From: Mesorhizobium sp. B4-1-3
GTDB taxonomy: Bacteria; Pseudomonadota; Alphaproteobacteria; Rhizobiales; Rhizobiaceae
DNA length: 43,687 nucleotides
NCBI RefSeq assembly: GCF_006439355.1
Contig: NZ_VFTG01000033.1
Coordinates: 1 to 43,687, forward strand
Direction of reading: 5' to 3'
Position 1 is the first letter of the stretch, and every line of letters starts with the position of its first letter. Positions 1-8,220 of this stretch are shown here, piece by piece. The translations under genes were made by a program, and so were the position numbers. The notes beneath the pieces were generated by a model, which worked only from the letters and a program-made list of their open reading frames with translations, was not told the DNA's origin and made no database searches.

Positions 1-72
1 GAGCCGTCCACTTCCTCGGCTTCCTACAACTCGCCGCAGCTTTGCTCTGGATGCGTTGAATGTCGATTCAGC

Positions 73-1089
73 CTAGACCTCGAGCATGACCTTGATGGCG
101 CGACGTTCGTCCATGGCGCGATAGCCTTCGGCGACCTCGGCCAGTGGCAGCTTGAGGTCGAAGACCTTACCGGGCTTGATGCGGCCTTGCAGCACGCGCT
201 CCATCAGGTCGGGCAGGAAGCGGCGCACCGGCGCCGGGCCGCCCAGCATGCGCTTCTGGCCGAAGAACAGTCTTTGGCCGTCGAAGCTTACGCCATGCGG
301 CACGCCGACATAGCCGATGGTGCCGCCGGGCCGCGAGCAGGCCAGCGCCTGGTCGAAGGATTCTCCCGTGCCGACGCATTCCAGCACCGAATCCGCGCCG
401 ACGCCCCTGGTCAGTTCCTTGATGCGCGCAATGCCTTCGTCGCCGCGTTCGGCCACGATCTCGGTGGCGCCGAATTCGCGGGCGAGCTCCTGGCGGCTGC
501 CGTGCCGGCTCATGACGATGATGCGTTCAGCGCCCATCTCCTTGGCCGCGAGTACACCCATCAGGCCGACGGCACCATCGCCGACGACCACGACGGTCGA
601 TCCTTCGCGGACTTCTGCCGCATCGGCCGCGTACCAGCCGGTGCCGAGCACATCCGACACGGCCAACAGGTCAGGAATCAGCTCGGCCGGCGGAACCTCG
701 GACGTCGCAACCAGCGTCCCGTCGGCCAGCGGCACGCGGGCATAAGGCGCCTGGGCGCCGCTCATGAACTCGCGCTGCTCGCAGGACGACTGGAAGCCGA
801 AGCGGCAATGCGGGCAGGTGTTGTCGGAGAGGCAGAAGGAGCCGACGACGAACTCGCCGGGGCGGACATTGCGCACCTCTGCGCCCACCTCGACGACGAT
901 GCCGCAATATTCATGGCCCATATGCATCGGCCCGTCGACCGGCTGCAGCCCGCGATAGGGCCACAGGTCCGAGCCGCAGATGCAGCTTGCCGAGAGCTTG
1001 ATGATGGCGTCCGTCGGGCGCAGGATTTTCGGGTCGGCGACTTCCTCGCAACGGATGTCGGCCGGCTTGTGAAGAATGGTTGCGAGCAT
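73..1089 (-). CDS. Zinc-dependent alcohol dehydrogenase (MDR family)
   Basis: This 338-aa protein is a medium-chain, zinc-dependent NAD(P) dehydrogenase that should oxidise an alcohol or reduce an aldehyde in the cytoplasm. The catalytic zinc ligands are seen in CGSD (C38) and GHE (H59, E60). The structural zinc lobe has its four cysteines at C86, C92, C95 and C103. A Rossmann motif GDGAVG lies near residue 170. The ATG at 1087-1089 was chosen because it follows a GAAGGGAAAG ribosome site and gives the family's N-terminus; the open frame runs further upstream but through the cupin gene. It is the last gene of a unit with the cupin (26 bp upstream) and a broken cyclophilin-like gene, and is divergent from a LysR gene. 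The substrate cannot be told from sequence. Confidence 0.9.
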   Translation of the reverse strand: MLATILHKPADIRCEEVADPKILRPTDAIIKLSASCICGSDLWPYRGLQPVDGPMHMGHEYCGIVVEVGAEVRNVRPGEFVVGSFCLSDNTCPHCRFGFQSSCEQREFMSGAQAPYARVPLADGTLVATSEVPPAELIPDLLAVSDVLGTGWYAADAAEVREGSTVVVVGDGAVGLMGVLAAKEMGAERIIVMSRHGSRQELAREFGATEIVAERGDEGIARIKELTRGVGADSVLECVGTGESFDQALACSRPGGTIGYVGVPHGVSFDGQRLFFGQKRMLGGPAPVRRFLPDLMERVLQGRIKPGKVFDLKLPLAEVAEGYRAMDERRAIKVMLEV

Positions 1090-1115
1090 TTCTTGCTTTC
1101 CCTTCGTCGATCGGG

Positions 1116-1511
1116 TCAGGCGCCGTAGTCGGCGTCGCTGACATGTTCCAGCCAATCCACGACCTTGCCGTCCTTGACCTCCTGAAGGGCGATGTGGGTC
1201 ATGGCGGTTTCGGGAGACGCGCCGTGCCAGTGTTTTTCGCCGGGCGCGAACCAGACGACGTCGCCGGGCCGGATCTCCTCGACCGGGCCGCCCTCGCGCT
1301 GCACGCGGCCGAGGCCGGAGACGACGATCAATGTCTGTCCCAGCGGATGCGTGTGCCAGGCGGTGCGGGCGCCGGGCTCGAAGGTGACCTGCGCGCCCTG
1401 CACGCGCTCGGCGTCGAAGGGATTGAAGAGCGGATCGATCCGCACCGTCCCGGTAAACCAACTTGCCGGACCTTTGCCGGAAGGCCTCGAGCCTGCGCGA
1501 AGAATGTCCAT
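1116..1511 (-). CDS. Small cupin-domain protein
   Basis: This is a 131-aa single-domain cupin. The first metal motif gives H53, H55 and Q59 in the stretch WHTHPLGQ, and the second motif (PGDVVWFAPGEKHWHG) supplies H94 and H96, so a bound divalent metal is expected. Small cupins of this type are often linked to carboxymuconolactone decarboxylase-like or oxidoreductase genes, and some act as hydroxynitrile lyases. The start is the ATG behind AAGGAGATC. It sits between the broken cyclophilin-like gene (20 bp upstream) and the dehydrogenase (26 bp downstream), so it is probably co-transcribed with both and controlled by the divergent LysR. Its reaction is unknown. Confidence 0.85.
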   Translation of the reverse strand: MDILRAGSRPSGKGPASWFTGTVRIDPLFNPFDAERVQGAQVTFEPGARTAWHTHPLGQTLIVVSGLGRVQREGGPVEEIRPGDVVWFAPGEKHWHGASPETAMTHIALQEVKDGKVVDWLEHVSDADYGA

Positions 1512-1530
1512 GATGATCTCCTTTGCGTCC

Positions 1531-1837
1531 TCAGACGCGTTCTATGTGAAGCGGGAACTCGCCGCGCCTATGCAGCGCCTGTTCGCCCTCGTCGAAGCGG
1601 CCGAGCCTGATCAGCCCGGGATGGCGATAGTCGGCGTAGAACATCGCTAGGTTGCCCCAGGGGGCATAAGTAGCAGAGATCCGCAGGGGCTGCTCGTTGC
1701 CGAACGGACCGCTGCCCTCCTCGGTCAGCTTTACGCGGCAGGTAGACGGTCTTTTCATTGTGGGCATAGTCGCTGATGGTGAGATGGAGCGGCAGCATGG
1801 AAAAGAAATCCCGCGCCGAAGGATAGGTCGTGTCCAT
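1531..1837 (-). pseudogene. Cyclophilin-like fold protein, frameshifted and N-terminally truncated
   Basis: Two minus-strand frames join into one recognisable protein of the cyclophilin-like family (COG2164 type). The first frame from 1837 reads ARDFFSMLPLHLTISDYAHN and continues to VYLPRK. The second frame then carries LTEEGSGPFGNEQ, YAPWGNLAMFY and LIRLGRFDEG to a TGA at 1531-1533. Removing one base from the T-run at 1730-1732 (A-run on the coding strand) restores a continuous frame. The N-terminal strand of the family is missing upstream of residue ARDF, where an in-frame stop occurs about 25 codons earlier. It was the first gene of the cupin-dehydrogenase unit. It could be a sequencing slip for the frameshift, but the missing N-terminus argues for decay. 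Confidence 0.7.
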
Positions 1838-1927
1838 GTGCCGCGGCCCGCCGGTCGAGCCCTCCAGTCGTTTCGCTGGCGGCTATATAAATCACCGGCA
1901 CTATCTGGATTAGCCGTTGCAATCTGC

Positions 1928-1941
1928 ATGGACTTATCCAT
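1928..1941. promoter_or_regulatory. Palindrome ATGGA-CTTA-TCCAT, candidate LysR site
   Basis: A perfect 5-bp inverted repeat with a 4-bp spacer lies between the divergent LysR gene (start 2015) and the cyclophilin-like/cupin/dehydrogenase unit. It is close to, but not exactly, the T-N11-A form usual for LysR operators. The role is inferred from position only. Confidence 0.3.
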
Positions 1942-2014
1942 TCTTGATATGAATTGGCGAGTGGAGGCCAAGAGCTGACACGGCTTGAGGGAGCGGCGGA
2001 GCTAGATCTGTCCC

Positions 2015-2908
2015 ATGCAGCGCGAGGATCTGAAGGATTTGCTGTGGTTCCTGACGGTGGCCAGGGAGCGCAGCTTCACCAGGGCGGCGGCCGAGCTAGG
2101 CACGTCGCAATCGACGCTCAGCCATACGATCAAGCAATTGGAGGCGCGGCTCGGCGTACGGTTGCTCACCCGCACGACGCGCAGCGTAGCGCCGACGGAA
2201 GCGGGCGAGCGGCTCTACCGATCGCTCGTCCCGCGGTTCGAAGGCATAGAGTCCGACCTTTCGAGCCTGGTGGCCTTCCGCGACAGGCCCGCGGGCACGG
2301 TTCGCATCACGCTGTCGGACCATGCGCTGCGCATGATCGTCTGGCCGAAGCTCGAGCCGGTGTTGCGCGACTATCCCGACCTGCGTGTCGAGCTCTATAG
2401 CGACAACGGCATGCGCAACATCGTCGAGGAGCGTTTCGACGCCGGCGTGCGCCTCGGCGAGAGCGTCGACCGCGACATGATCGCGGTGCGGATCGGCCCG
2501 GACTGGCGGCTGGTGGCCGTCGCTTCGCCGGACTATTTTTCGCGCCGCCCGGTTCCGAAAATTCCGCAGGACCTCGTCGGGCACGATTGCATCAGCCTGC
2601 GGCAGGCCACTTTCGGCGGACTCTATGCCTGGGAGTTCGAGAAGAAGGGCCGCGAGATCAGGGTCCGGGTGGACGGCCAGCTGACCTTCAACACCACTAT
2701 TCCCATGGTCGACGCAGCACTGCATGGCCACGGCATCGCTTACATCCCGGAAGACCTCGTCAGGCAGCACGTTGCCGAAGGCCGACTCAGGCTCGTGCTC
2801 GACGACTGGAGCCTGCCCTTCCCGGGCTACCATCTCTACTACCCAAGCCGGCGCCAGCTCTCGCCGGCCATGACGGTGATCGTCGACACGTTGCGGCATC
2901 GCAGTTGA
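2015..2908 (+). CDS. LysR family transcriptional regulator
   Basis: This 297-aa protein has the LysR layout: an N-terminal winged helix-turn-helix (about residues 6-65, with SFTRAAAELGTSQSTLSHTI) and a C-terminal periplasmic-binding-like effector domain. Residues such as RLLTRTTRSVAPTEAGERL match the dimerisation-helix region of the family. It is transcribed away from the cupin/dehydrogenase unit, the classic arrangement for a LysR regulator of its neighbour. The inducer is unknown. The effector domain ends in a family-typical C-terminus, so the protein looks intact. Confidence 0.9.
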   Translation: MQREDLKDLLWFLTVARERSFTRAAAELGTSQSTLSHTIKQLEARLGVRLLTRTTRSVAPTEAGERLYRSLVPRFEGIESDLSSLVAFRDRPAGTVRITLSDHALRMIVWPKLEPVLRDYPDLRVELYSDNGMRNIVEERFDAGVRLGESVDRDMIAVRIGPDWRLVAVASPDYFSRRPVPKIPQDLVGHDCISLRQATFGGLYAWEFEKKGREIRVRVDGQLTFNTTIPMVDAALHGHGIAYIPEDLVRQHVAEGRLRLVLDDWSLPFPGYHLYYPSRRQLSPAMTVIVDTLRHRS

Positions 2909-2991
2909 GGCCGCGCGGTGGAGAGGCCGATCCGGCCGACGCCGGGACCTGTATCGCAGGCCAAAACTCGACGATGCACCGATAAAGACAC

Positions 2992-2997
2992 TTGACT
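2992..2997 (+). promoter_or_regulatory. -35-like TTGACT before the binding-protein gene
   Basis: TTGACT matches the sigma-70 -35 consensus in five of six bases and lies 62 bp before the GTG start at 3059. No good -10 box is seen at 16-18 bp spacing, so the assignment is tentative. Confidence 0.3.
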
Positions 2998-3024
2998 CGC
3001 CCTCTCCCTTGCAGACAAGCTGCG

Positions 3025-3035
3025 TTGTCAGACAT
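3025..3035. promoter_or_regulatory. Candidate GntR operator TTGTCAGACAT (site 1 of 3)
   Basis: This 11-mer differs by one base from the pattern TTGTNNGACAA found at 8100-8110 and 8221-8231. It ends 23 bp before the start codon of the binding-protein gene, nearly the same distance as at the other two sites. Control by the UTRA regulator at 8251 is inferred. Confidence 0.5.
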
Positions 3036-3058
3036 CTTACATACGAGAGGGAGGTTTC

Positions 3059-3886
3059 GTGAGGAGATTTATCACTTGTTTCGCGCTGGCTGCCGGCGCG
3101 CTCGCATTTGCGTCGGCAGCTTGGGCGGGAGAGACGCTCGATCGCGTCACATCCAAGAAGGCCATGGTGGTCGCGACCAACAGCGGCTGGCCGCCGCAGA
3201 GCTTTCTCGACGAGAGCAACCAGCTGGTCGGCTTCGATATCGACGTCTCGAAAGAGATCGCCAAACGCCTGGGCGTCGAAGTCAGCTTCGAGACGCCCGA
3301 TTGGGCGACCATGACCGGCGGCCACTGGCAGGGCCGCTATGATCTTGGCGTCGGCTCGGTGACGCCGACCAAGGCCCGGGCCAGGGTGATCGATTTCGCC
3401 GGCATCTATTATTACAGCCCTTACGTCTATGTGGTCCACAAGGACAGCAAGGCAAAATCGGTGAGCGATCTGAACGGCAAGGTGATCGGCGTCGAGACCG
3501 CCACCACGTCGGAAGATTTCATCCGCCGCCAGTTGGAGATTGACGCTCCCGGCCTTCCGCCAATCGAATACAAGCTCCAGCCTGGCGAAATCCGGACTTT
3601 CGCTGATTCCATGCTGCCCTTCGACGATTTGAGACTTGGGGACGGCGTGCGGCTCGACGCGGTCATCGCGCCCGAGCAGACCGCGCAAAACGCCATTAGG
3701 AACGGTTATCCGCTCCGCATCCTCGAGGGCGACTACGCCTTCCGCGAGCCGCTGGTGGTGATCGCGGACAAGGGCGATGCCGAGTGGACCACCAAGATCG
3801 GCGGCATCATCGACCAGATGAAGAAAGACGGCACGCTCGCCACGCTGACCACCAAGTGGTACGGCAAGAACTACAGCGCCGATTGA
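3059..3886 (+). CDS. ABC importer periplasmic binding protein, polar amino acid (family 3) type
   Basis: This is a 275-aa extracellular solute-binding protein of the amino-acid family (HisJ/GlnH type). Residues 1-23 form a signal peptide ending AWA before GETL. Conserved family stretches follow: PQSFLDESNQLVGFDIDVSK, then DLGVGSVTPTKARA, and a C-terminal KDGTLATLTTKWYG. The GTG start is preceded by GAGAGGGAGG. It heads a plus-strand unit with a FAD oxidase and a permease. A GC hairpin just behind the gene may keep its transcript more abundant than the downstream part. In this context the ligand may be a glycated amino acid, because a FrlD-like kinase and FrlB-like deglycase lie next door; plain amino acids or polyamines cannot be excluded. 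Confidence 0.88.
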   Translation: MRRFITCFALAAGALAFASAAWAGETLDRVTSKKAMVVATNSGWPPQSFLDESNQLVGFDIDVSKEIAKRLGVEVSFETPDWATMTGGHWQGRYDLGVGSVTPTKARARVIDFAGIYYYSPYVYVVHKDSKAKSVSDLNGKVIGVETATTSEDFIRRQLEIDAPGLPPIEYKLQPGEIRTFADSMLPFDDLRLGDGVRLDAVIAPEQTAQNAIRNGYPLRILEGDYAFREPLVVIADKGDAEWTTKIGGIIDQMKKDGTLATLTTKWYGKNYSAD

Positions 3887-3897
3887 CGCTCATCGCG

Positions 3898-3917
3898 GGC
3901 GGCCCCTCAGGGCCGCC
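3898..3917 (+). terminator. GC hairpin between binding protein and oxidase
   Basis: GGCGGCCC-CTCA-GGGCCGCC is a perfect 8-bp stem with a 4-base loop, 11 bp after the stop codon, followed by TGCTTTC rather than a long T-run. It is more likely an mRNA-stabilising or partial-termination hairpin inside the unit than a full terminator. Confidence 0.5.
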
Positions 3918-3937
3918 TGCTTTCATCAGAACCCATT

Positions 3938-5218
3938 ATGACCTATCCCGATACCTATTATCGCCGCACACTTGCCGACGAGAAGGTCAGACTACCCCTC
4001 GTGGGTCCGGCCGAATGCGACACGGTTATTGTCGGCGGCGGACTGGCCGGTCTGACGACGGCGCTGCAGCTGGCGCGCGCCGGGCAGCAGATCGTGCTGC
4101 TCGAAGCCGAGAGCATCGGCTTCGGCGCCTCGGGCCGCAACGGTGGCTTCGTCAGCCCGGGCTTCGCGACCGGCAGCGACAAGATCGCCGCGATGGCGGG
4201 CGCGGCGGCGGCACGAGAGCTGCACCGGCTGTCGATCGAAGGCGTCGATTTCGTGCGGCAGACGATCAAGGACCTCGACATCACGGCAGCAAAGCCTCGC
4301 CCCGGCATCATGGGCGTGCTGCGCCATGACGGCGGCGCCGAACTGAAGGCTCATGCAGAGAGGCTGGCGCGGGATTTCGACTATCGGCTCGAATATCTCG
4401 AGCGCGACCAAGTCCGCGCTGTGCTGCATTCCGAGCGCTATTACCAGGGCCTGCGCGATGCCAACGCCTTCCACATGCATCCGCTGAACTATCTGCGCGC
4501 CATCGCGGTGGAGATCGAGCGGCTGGGCGGCAGGATTCACGAGTTCTCCAGCGCGATCGAGGCCAGACTCGATGGCCCGCACAAGACCATACGCACCGCA
4601 AACGGCGAAGTACGCGCGCGGCAAGCGGTGTTTGCCACCGGCGGCTATACAGGACCGCTGGTCGGCCGGCTGAAGCGGGCCATCTTGCCGATCGCAACCT
4701 ATGTGATGCTGAGCGAGGAGGCCCCCGATCTCATCGCCGGCGCCATCGCGACGACGGATGCCGTCGGCGACAACCGCCGGGCCGGCGACTACTACCGCGT
4801 CGTGGAGGATGGAAAGCGGCTGCTCTGGGGCGGGCGCATCACCACGCGGGCCGCTTCGCCGGCGGCGCTGGCCAGGGAATTGCGCCGGGAGATGGTTGGA
4901 ACCTACCCTCAGCTCGCTGCGCTCAAGACCGAACTCGCCTGGTCGGGGCTGATGGCCTACGCCCGCCACCTGATGCCTCAGATCGGACAACTGCAGCCGG
5001 GCGCCTGGTATCTCACCGCGTTTGGCGGGCACGGCATCAACACGACAGCCATAGCCGGCAAGGTGGTCGCCGAGGCAGTACTCGGCCAGTCGGACCGCCA
5101 CCTTCTGTTCGCGCCGTTCGGACTTGCCTGGGCGGGCGGACCGGTGGGGCTCGCCGCGGCGCAACTCACCTATTGGAAGCTGCAGGCGCAAGATTGGTGG
5201 CGCGAACGCCCCCGCTAA
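3938..5218 (+). CDS. FAD-dependent amine/amino-acid oxidase (DAO family)
   Basis: This 426-aa protein belongs to the D-amino-acid oxidase/glycine oxidase superfamily and resembles gamma-glutamylputrescine oxidase (PuuB). The dinucleotide motif is VIVGGGLAGLTTALQLARAG near residue 30, followed by ESIGFGASGRNGGF, typical of the subgroup. The C-terminal FAD-contact segment is AFGGHGINTTAIAGK. It should oxidise a C-N bond, giving an imine, H2O2 and, after hydrolysis, an aldehyde or keto acid. Fructosyl-amino-acid oxidases (amadoriases) are in the same superfamily, which is notable beside FrlB/FrlD-like genes. It lies between the binding protein and the permease, which starts 20 bp after its stop. 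The exact substrate is inferred from context only. Confidence 0.85.
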   Translation: MTYPDTYYRRTLADEKVRLPLVGPAECDTVIVGGGLAGLTTALQLARAGQQIVLLEAESIGFGASGRNGGFVSPGFATGSDKIAAMAGAAAARELHRLSIEGVDFVRQTIKDLDITAAKPRPGIMGVLRHDGGAELKAHAERLARDFDYRLEYLERDQVRAVLHSERYYQGLRDANAFHMHPLNYLRAIAVEIERLGGRIHEFSSAIEARLDGPHKTIRTANGEVRARQAVFATGGYTGPLVGRLKRAILPIATYVMLSEEAPDLIAGAIATTDAVGDNRRAGDYYRVVEDGKRLLWGGRITTRAASPAALARELRREMVGTYPQLAALKTELAWSGLMAYARHLMPQIGQLQPGAWYLTAFGGHGINTTAIAGKVVAEAVLGQSDRHLLFAPFGLAWAGGPVGLAAAQLTYWKLQAQDWWRERPR

Positions 5219-5237
5219 CCAGAAGGGATATCGACAG

Positions 5238-6209
5238 GTGATCGGCAGACTGCTGCTCAACTATCCGGACGTCGCGCGCCGCATCGGCGTGTGCCTGGCG
5301 CTCGCCGCTTTCGCTGCGGGCCTCTACGGTCTCGGCATCAAGGCAGACTGGATCGGCAAGCTGATCCCGAGCTCGATCGAATGGCTCGCTGCCAATCCCG
5401 CGGTGGCGCGAGCCGTCTCGGCGATGCTGATCGCGCTGATCGTGGCCGCCAACTGGAAGGCGCTGCAGCAACTCGGGCGCAAGCAGCAGATCGTGGCCGT
5501 TTGGATCGAGCTGTTCGTGCTGCTGATGCTGTTCTTCTATTCCTTCGACCTGTCGTTCTCTTTCATCGCCAGGAAGATCGGCTTCCTCATTTCGCAGGGC
5601 GTGGTGACCACGCTGTACATTTCCGCCATTTCGATCGCCATCGCGACAGTCATCGCCTTCATCGGCGCCATAGCCAAGCTTTCCAAGAACGGCATCGTCT
5701 ATGGCCTGGCAACGTTCTACACTTCGCTGTTTCGCGGGCTGCCATTGCTGATGCAGATCTACATCATCTATCTCGGCCTGCCGCAGGTCGGTTATGTGAT
5801 CGGGGCCGTGCCTGCCGGGATCATGGCACTGTCGCTTTGCTACGGCGCCTACATGACAGAGATTTTCCGAGCCGGCATCGAAAGCATCCCTCGCGGCCAG
5901 ACGGAAGGCGCCACCGCACTTGGGCTCAGCCCCAACCAGACGATGTTCCTGGTAATCCTGCCACAGGCGATGCGCGTCATCGTGCCGCCGACGGGCAATC
6001 AGTTCATCGCGATGCTGAAGGATTCCTCTCTGGTCTCGGTGGTCGGGGTCTGGGAGATCATGTATCTGGCTCGCACGCAAGGCCAGACCGAGTTCCGGCA
6101 TATCGAGATGCTGATCACCGCCTCGATGATCTATTGGATTTTGTCCATCGGGCTCGAATTCCTGCAGTCCCGCATCGAGGAACGGTTCGGCCGCTCACTC
6201 AAACGCTGA
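5238..6209 (+). CDS. ABC importer permease, amino-acid type, with N-terminal extension
   Basis: This inner-membrane permease belongs to the HisM/GlnP family. The core has the EAA loop (EGATALGLSPNQTMFLVILP) and family segments LFRGLPLLMQIYIIYLGLP and YMTEIFRAGIESIPRGQ. It is about 323 aa, compared with roughly 220 for a simple permease. The extra N-terminal 90-100 residues carry two or three additional hydrophobic segments. The GTG at 5238-5240 was chosen because AGAAGGGATA precedes it and the oxidase gene ends at 5218; the frame also opens upstream inside that gene. No second permease and no ATP-binding subunit are encoded in the window, so it presumably forms a homodimer and uses an ATPase encoded elsewhere. 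It converges on the kinase gene with a 3-bp gap. Confidence 0.88.
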   Translation: MIGRLLLNYPDVARRIGVCLALAAFAAGLYGLGIKADWIGKLIPSSIEWLAANPAVARAVSAMLIALIVAANWKALQQLGRKQQIVAVWIELFVLLMLFFYSFDLSFSFIARKIGFLISQGVVTTLYISAISIAIATVIAFIGAIAKLSKNGIVYGLATFYTSLFRGLPLLMQIYIIYLGLPQVGYVIGAVPAGIMALSLCYGAYMTEIFRAGIESIPRGQTEGATALGLSPNQTMFLVILPQAMRVIVPPTGNQFIAMLKDSSLVSVVGVWEIMYLARTQGQTEFRHIEMLITASMIYWILSIGLEFLQSRIEERFGRSLKR

Positions 6210-6212
6210 GCT

Positions 6213-7025
6213 TCAATGCGGCATCCCCTCCTGGGGAAAGCCGCCGAGATGGCAGCAGGCCAGAGCGGCATGATCGCGGCCGCTTTCGAGGCACAGCAAG
6301 AGCGGCTTCCTCGCCAGCCAGGCATGCAGGAAACCGGCGATGAAACTGTCGCCGGCGCCGGTCGTGTCGACGACCTCGACCGAGCGGATGCCGGTCTCGG
6401 CGCGCTCGCGGGCCGTCAGCGCCATCGACCCCTCGGCACCGCGCATGACGACGGCGCAGCCTGCGCCGCGCGACAGGAGATCCGCGGCCATTGCTCCCGC
6501 CGCGTCGCGAGGTTGGTCAGTCGAGCAGAAAACTATGCCCAAACCCTTCACACCGAGATCGGCGGGATCGGCGTTGACCGAAATGTCCTGCGAGACGCTG
6601 ACGCCTGCCCGCGACAAGCGCCTGCGTAAGGCGCCACCATCATCGAGCCAACCGATATGGACGTGATCCATCGTCCCCAGGGTCGCCAGTTCGGCCTCGT
6701 CCGGCCCATAGCCGGCGCAGGCGCCGAAATCCTCGACAGCAATCAAACGCTCGCCGGACGGCAACACTTTGATGTCGGTCCGTGCGGTGTTGCACTGGCC
6801 TACGCGCAGGTGCTTGACCGCCACCCGATTGGCTTCGAGCTCGGCGCGGGTGCGCTCGCCCTCCGCGTCGTGACCGACGGCGCCAAAATAGAAGCTGTTG
6901 TGGCCAAGTCGGGCGAGCTGGACGGCAACGTTGAGCGCGTTGCCGCCGACCAGCGACCGGCCAATCGGCGCTCCGAGGCAGTCGATGCAGTTGTCGCCGA
7001 CGGCGGCAAATCGAAAGCTGGTCAT
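6213..7025 (-). CDS. frlD: PfkB-family kinase, fructoselysine 6-kinase (FrlD)-like
   Basis: This 270-aa ribokinase-superfamily protein starts with VGDNCIDCLG and GGNALNVAV, closely matching my recollection of E. coli FrlD (IGDNCVD, GGNAVNVAV). The catalytic anion-hole motif DTTGAGDSFIAGF is complete, with the base at about D226. FrlD phosphorylates the 6-position of the sugar part of fructoselysine; FraD does so on fructose-asparagine. It is the second gene of a minus-strand unit, 40 bp after the SIS-domain deglycase gene, as in frl and fra loci. The substrate is inferred to be an imported fructosyl-amino acid. A generic sugar kinase is the alternative. Confidence 0.75.
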   Translation of the reverse strand: MTSFRFAAVGDNCIDCLGAPIGRSLVGGNALNVAVQLARLGHNSFYFGAVGHDAEGERTRAELEANRVAVKHLRVGQCNTARTDIKVLPSGERLIAVEDFGACAGYGPDEAELATLGTMDHVHIGWLDDGGALRRRLSRAGVSVSQDISVNADPADLGVKGLGIVFCSTDQPRDAAGAMAADLLSRGAGCAVVMRGAEGSMALTARERAETGIRSVEVVDTTGAGDSFIAGFLHAWLARKPLLLCLESGRDHAALACCHLGGFPQEGMPH

Positions 7026-7065
7026 ATCCCGTTACGCCATCAAGCGCGGGCGCCGAACGATCGAC

Positions 7066-8079
7066 TCAATAGGCGACGCGCTTGTAGTAGCGGCGCGTCG
7101 TCAGCGGATGGTTGCGGATCACCTCGAGATGCGCGCTGACCCGTTCGAGCGCGGTCGCAAGCACGATCGGCGAAACGAGCGCGCGCACATCCGGCGAAAT
7201 GCCAGGCAGTTCAAAATCGGCCGTATCGAGCACCGTCAACTTGTCCGTATAGGCGGGTGCGAAGTTCTCGACGCGATCAGCCAGCGGCCGGGCACTGTCC
7301 TCGCCCTTGAAGAGCACTACGCTGACGCCTTTGTCCACCAGCTCCAGCGTGCCGTGGAAAAAGTCGGAAGCATGCACGGGGCGGGTCCGGATCCACTGCA
7401 TCTCCTCCAGGATGCACATCCCGTAATACCACGCTTGCGGCCAGACATTCCCGGCGCCTGTTATGATATGATAGTCGGAGGCGGCCAGTTTTTGCGCGAA
7501 ACCGGCGGCTTCCTCTTCATAGTTCCGCTTCACCTCCAGCAGCAGTGGCGGCAACTGCTCCAGTTCAGCGAGAATCCGTTCGGATTCGGCAAGCTCACCA
7601 CGATGCTTCAGCATCGCAAGAGCGATGAAGAGCGACTGGAGATAGAAGGACTCGCAGGACGTGTCGTCCTCGGCGAAGTTGACGAAGACATGGTCTCCGC
7701 CCTTGCCGAGCGGCGTCTCCTCATGTCCGACCAGCGTGATCACCGTCGCCCCGACGTCCTTGATCCGGGACAGCAGCGCCACGCTTTCCTTGGTGGTGCC
7801 GGAAAGCGAGGGCACCACGACGATCGATTTGTTGGTCAGGTGCACGGATTGGGCAAGCTGGAGTTCGGCGGTGATGTCGATCAGGGCCGGGAAGCGGGAT
7901 CGTCGCTGCAGCAGTTGCGCGGCCGGATGCATCAGGATCGCTGCACCGCCGGTGCCCAGGAAGAATATGTTTTGCGCTCCGGCAGCGAGGCACTGCGCCA
8001 CGACGGCTTCAATGCGCTCGCGCAAGGCCACCGCCCCCGATTGGATGCGCACAAACCGGGCTTCATCGAAATTGAGCAT
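7066..8079 (-). CDS. frlB: SIS-domain sugar-phosphate deglycase, FrlB/FraB-like
   Basis: This 337-aa protein has two SIS (sugar isomerase) domains, as in FrlB, FraB and the isomerase half of GlmS. The stretch EEMQW and the later DFFHGTLELV match the FrlB pattern of a catalytic Glu (MEFTW) and His (EFRHGPLE). The C-terminus RRYYKRVAY resembles FrlB RRYYGGLVEY. The family splits a 6-phosphofructosyl-amino acid into glucose 6-phosphate and the free amino acid. The ATG at 8077-8079 is preceded by GAGGGAAAA; the longer frame upstream overlaps the regulator gene. It precedes the FrlD-like kinase and is divergent from a GntR/UTRA gene. A candidate operator lies 20 bp before its start. Confidence 0.78.
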   Translation of the reverse strand: MLNFDEARFVRIQSGAVALRERIEAVVAQCLAAGAQNIFFLGTGGAAILMHPAAQLLQRRSRFPALIDITAELQLAQSVHLTNKSIVVVPSLSGTTKESVALLSRIKDVGATVITLVGHEETPLGKGGDHVFVNFAEDDTSCESFYLQSLFIALAMLKHRGELAESERILAELEQLPPLLLEVKRNYEEEAAGFAQKLAASDYHIITGAGNVWPQAWYYGMCILEEMQWIRTRPVHASDFFHGTLELVDKGVSVVLFKGEDSARPLADRVENFAPAYTDKLTVLDTADFELPGISPDVRALVSPIVLATALERVSAHLEVIRNHPLTTRRYYKRVAY

Positions 8080-8099
8080 TTTTCCCTCGGTGGGTTCTG

Positions 8100-8110
8100 T
8101 TGTAAGACAA
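8100..8110. promoter_or_regulatory. Candidate GntR operator TTGTAAGACAA (site 2 of 3)
   Basis: TTGT-AAG-ACAA is a perfect 4-bp inverted repeat that extends to GTTGT-AAG-ACAAC (8099-8111). It lies 20 bp before the deglycase start (8079, minus strand) and shares TTGTNNGACAA with site 3. Confidence 0.55.
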
Positions 8111-8220
8111 CTGACATCCATAGGAGCGCATTTCAAGAGAAATTTTGCGGATCGGCTCTCAGGCCCTTTCCTATTTGCCACGAGATCGCCACGGCATGCC
8201 TCCGCTTGACCTGAGCACGA

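Noticed and set aside
2096..3688. 530-codon open frame on the minus strand
   Set aside because: It spans the LysR and binding-protein genes in antisense and has no recognisable domain or ribosome site.
3898..3917. Full transcription terminator between the binding protein and the oxidase
   Set aside because: The stem is strong but the T-run is interrupted, and the downstream genes have no separate promoter that I can see; partial termination or stabilisation fits better.
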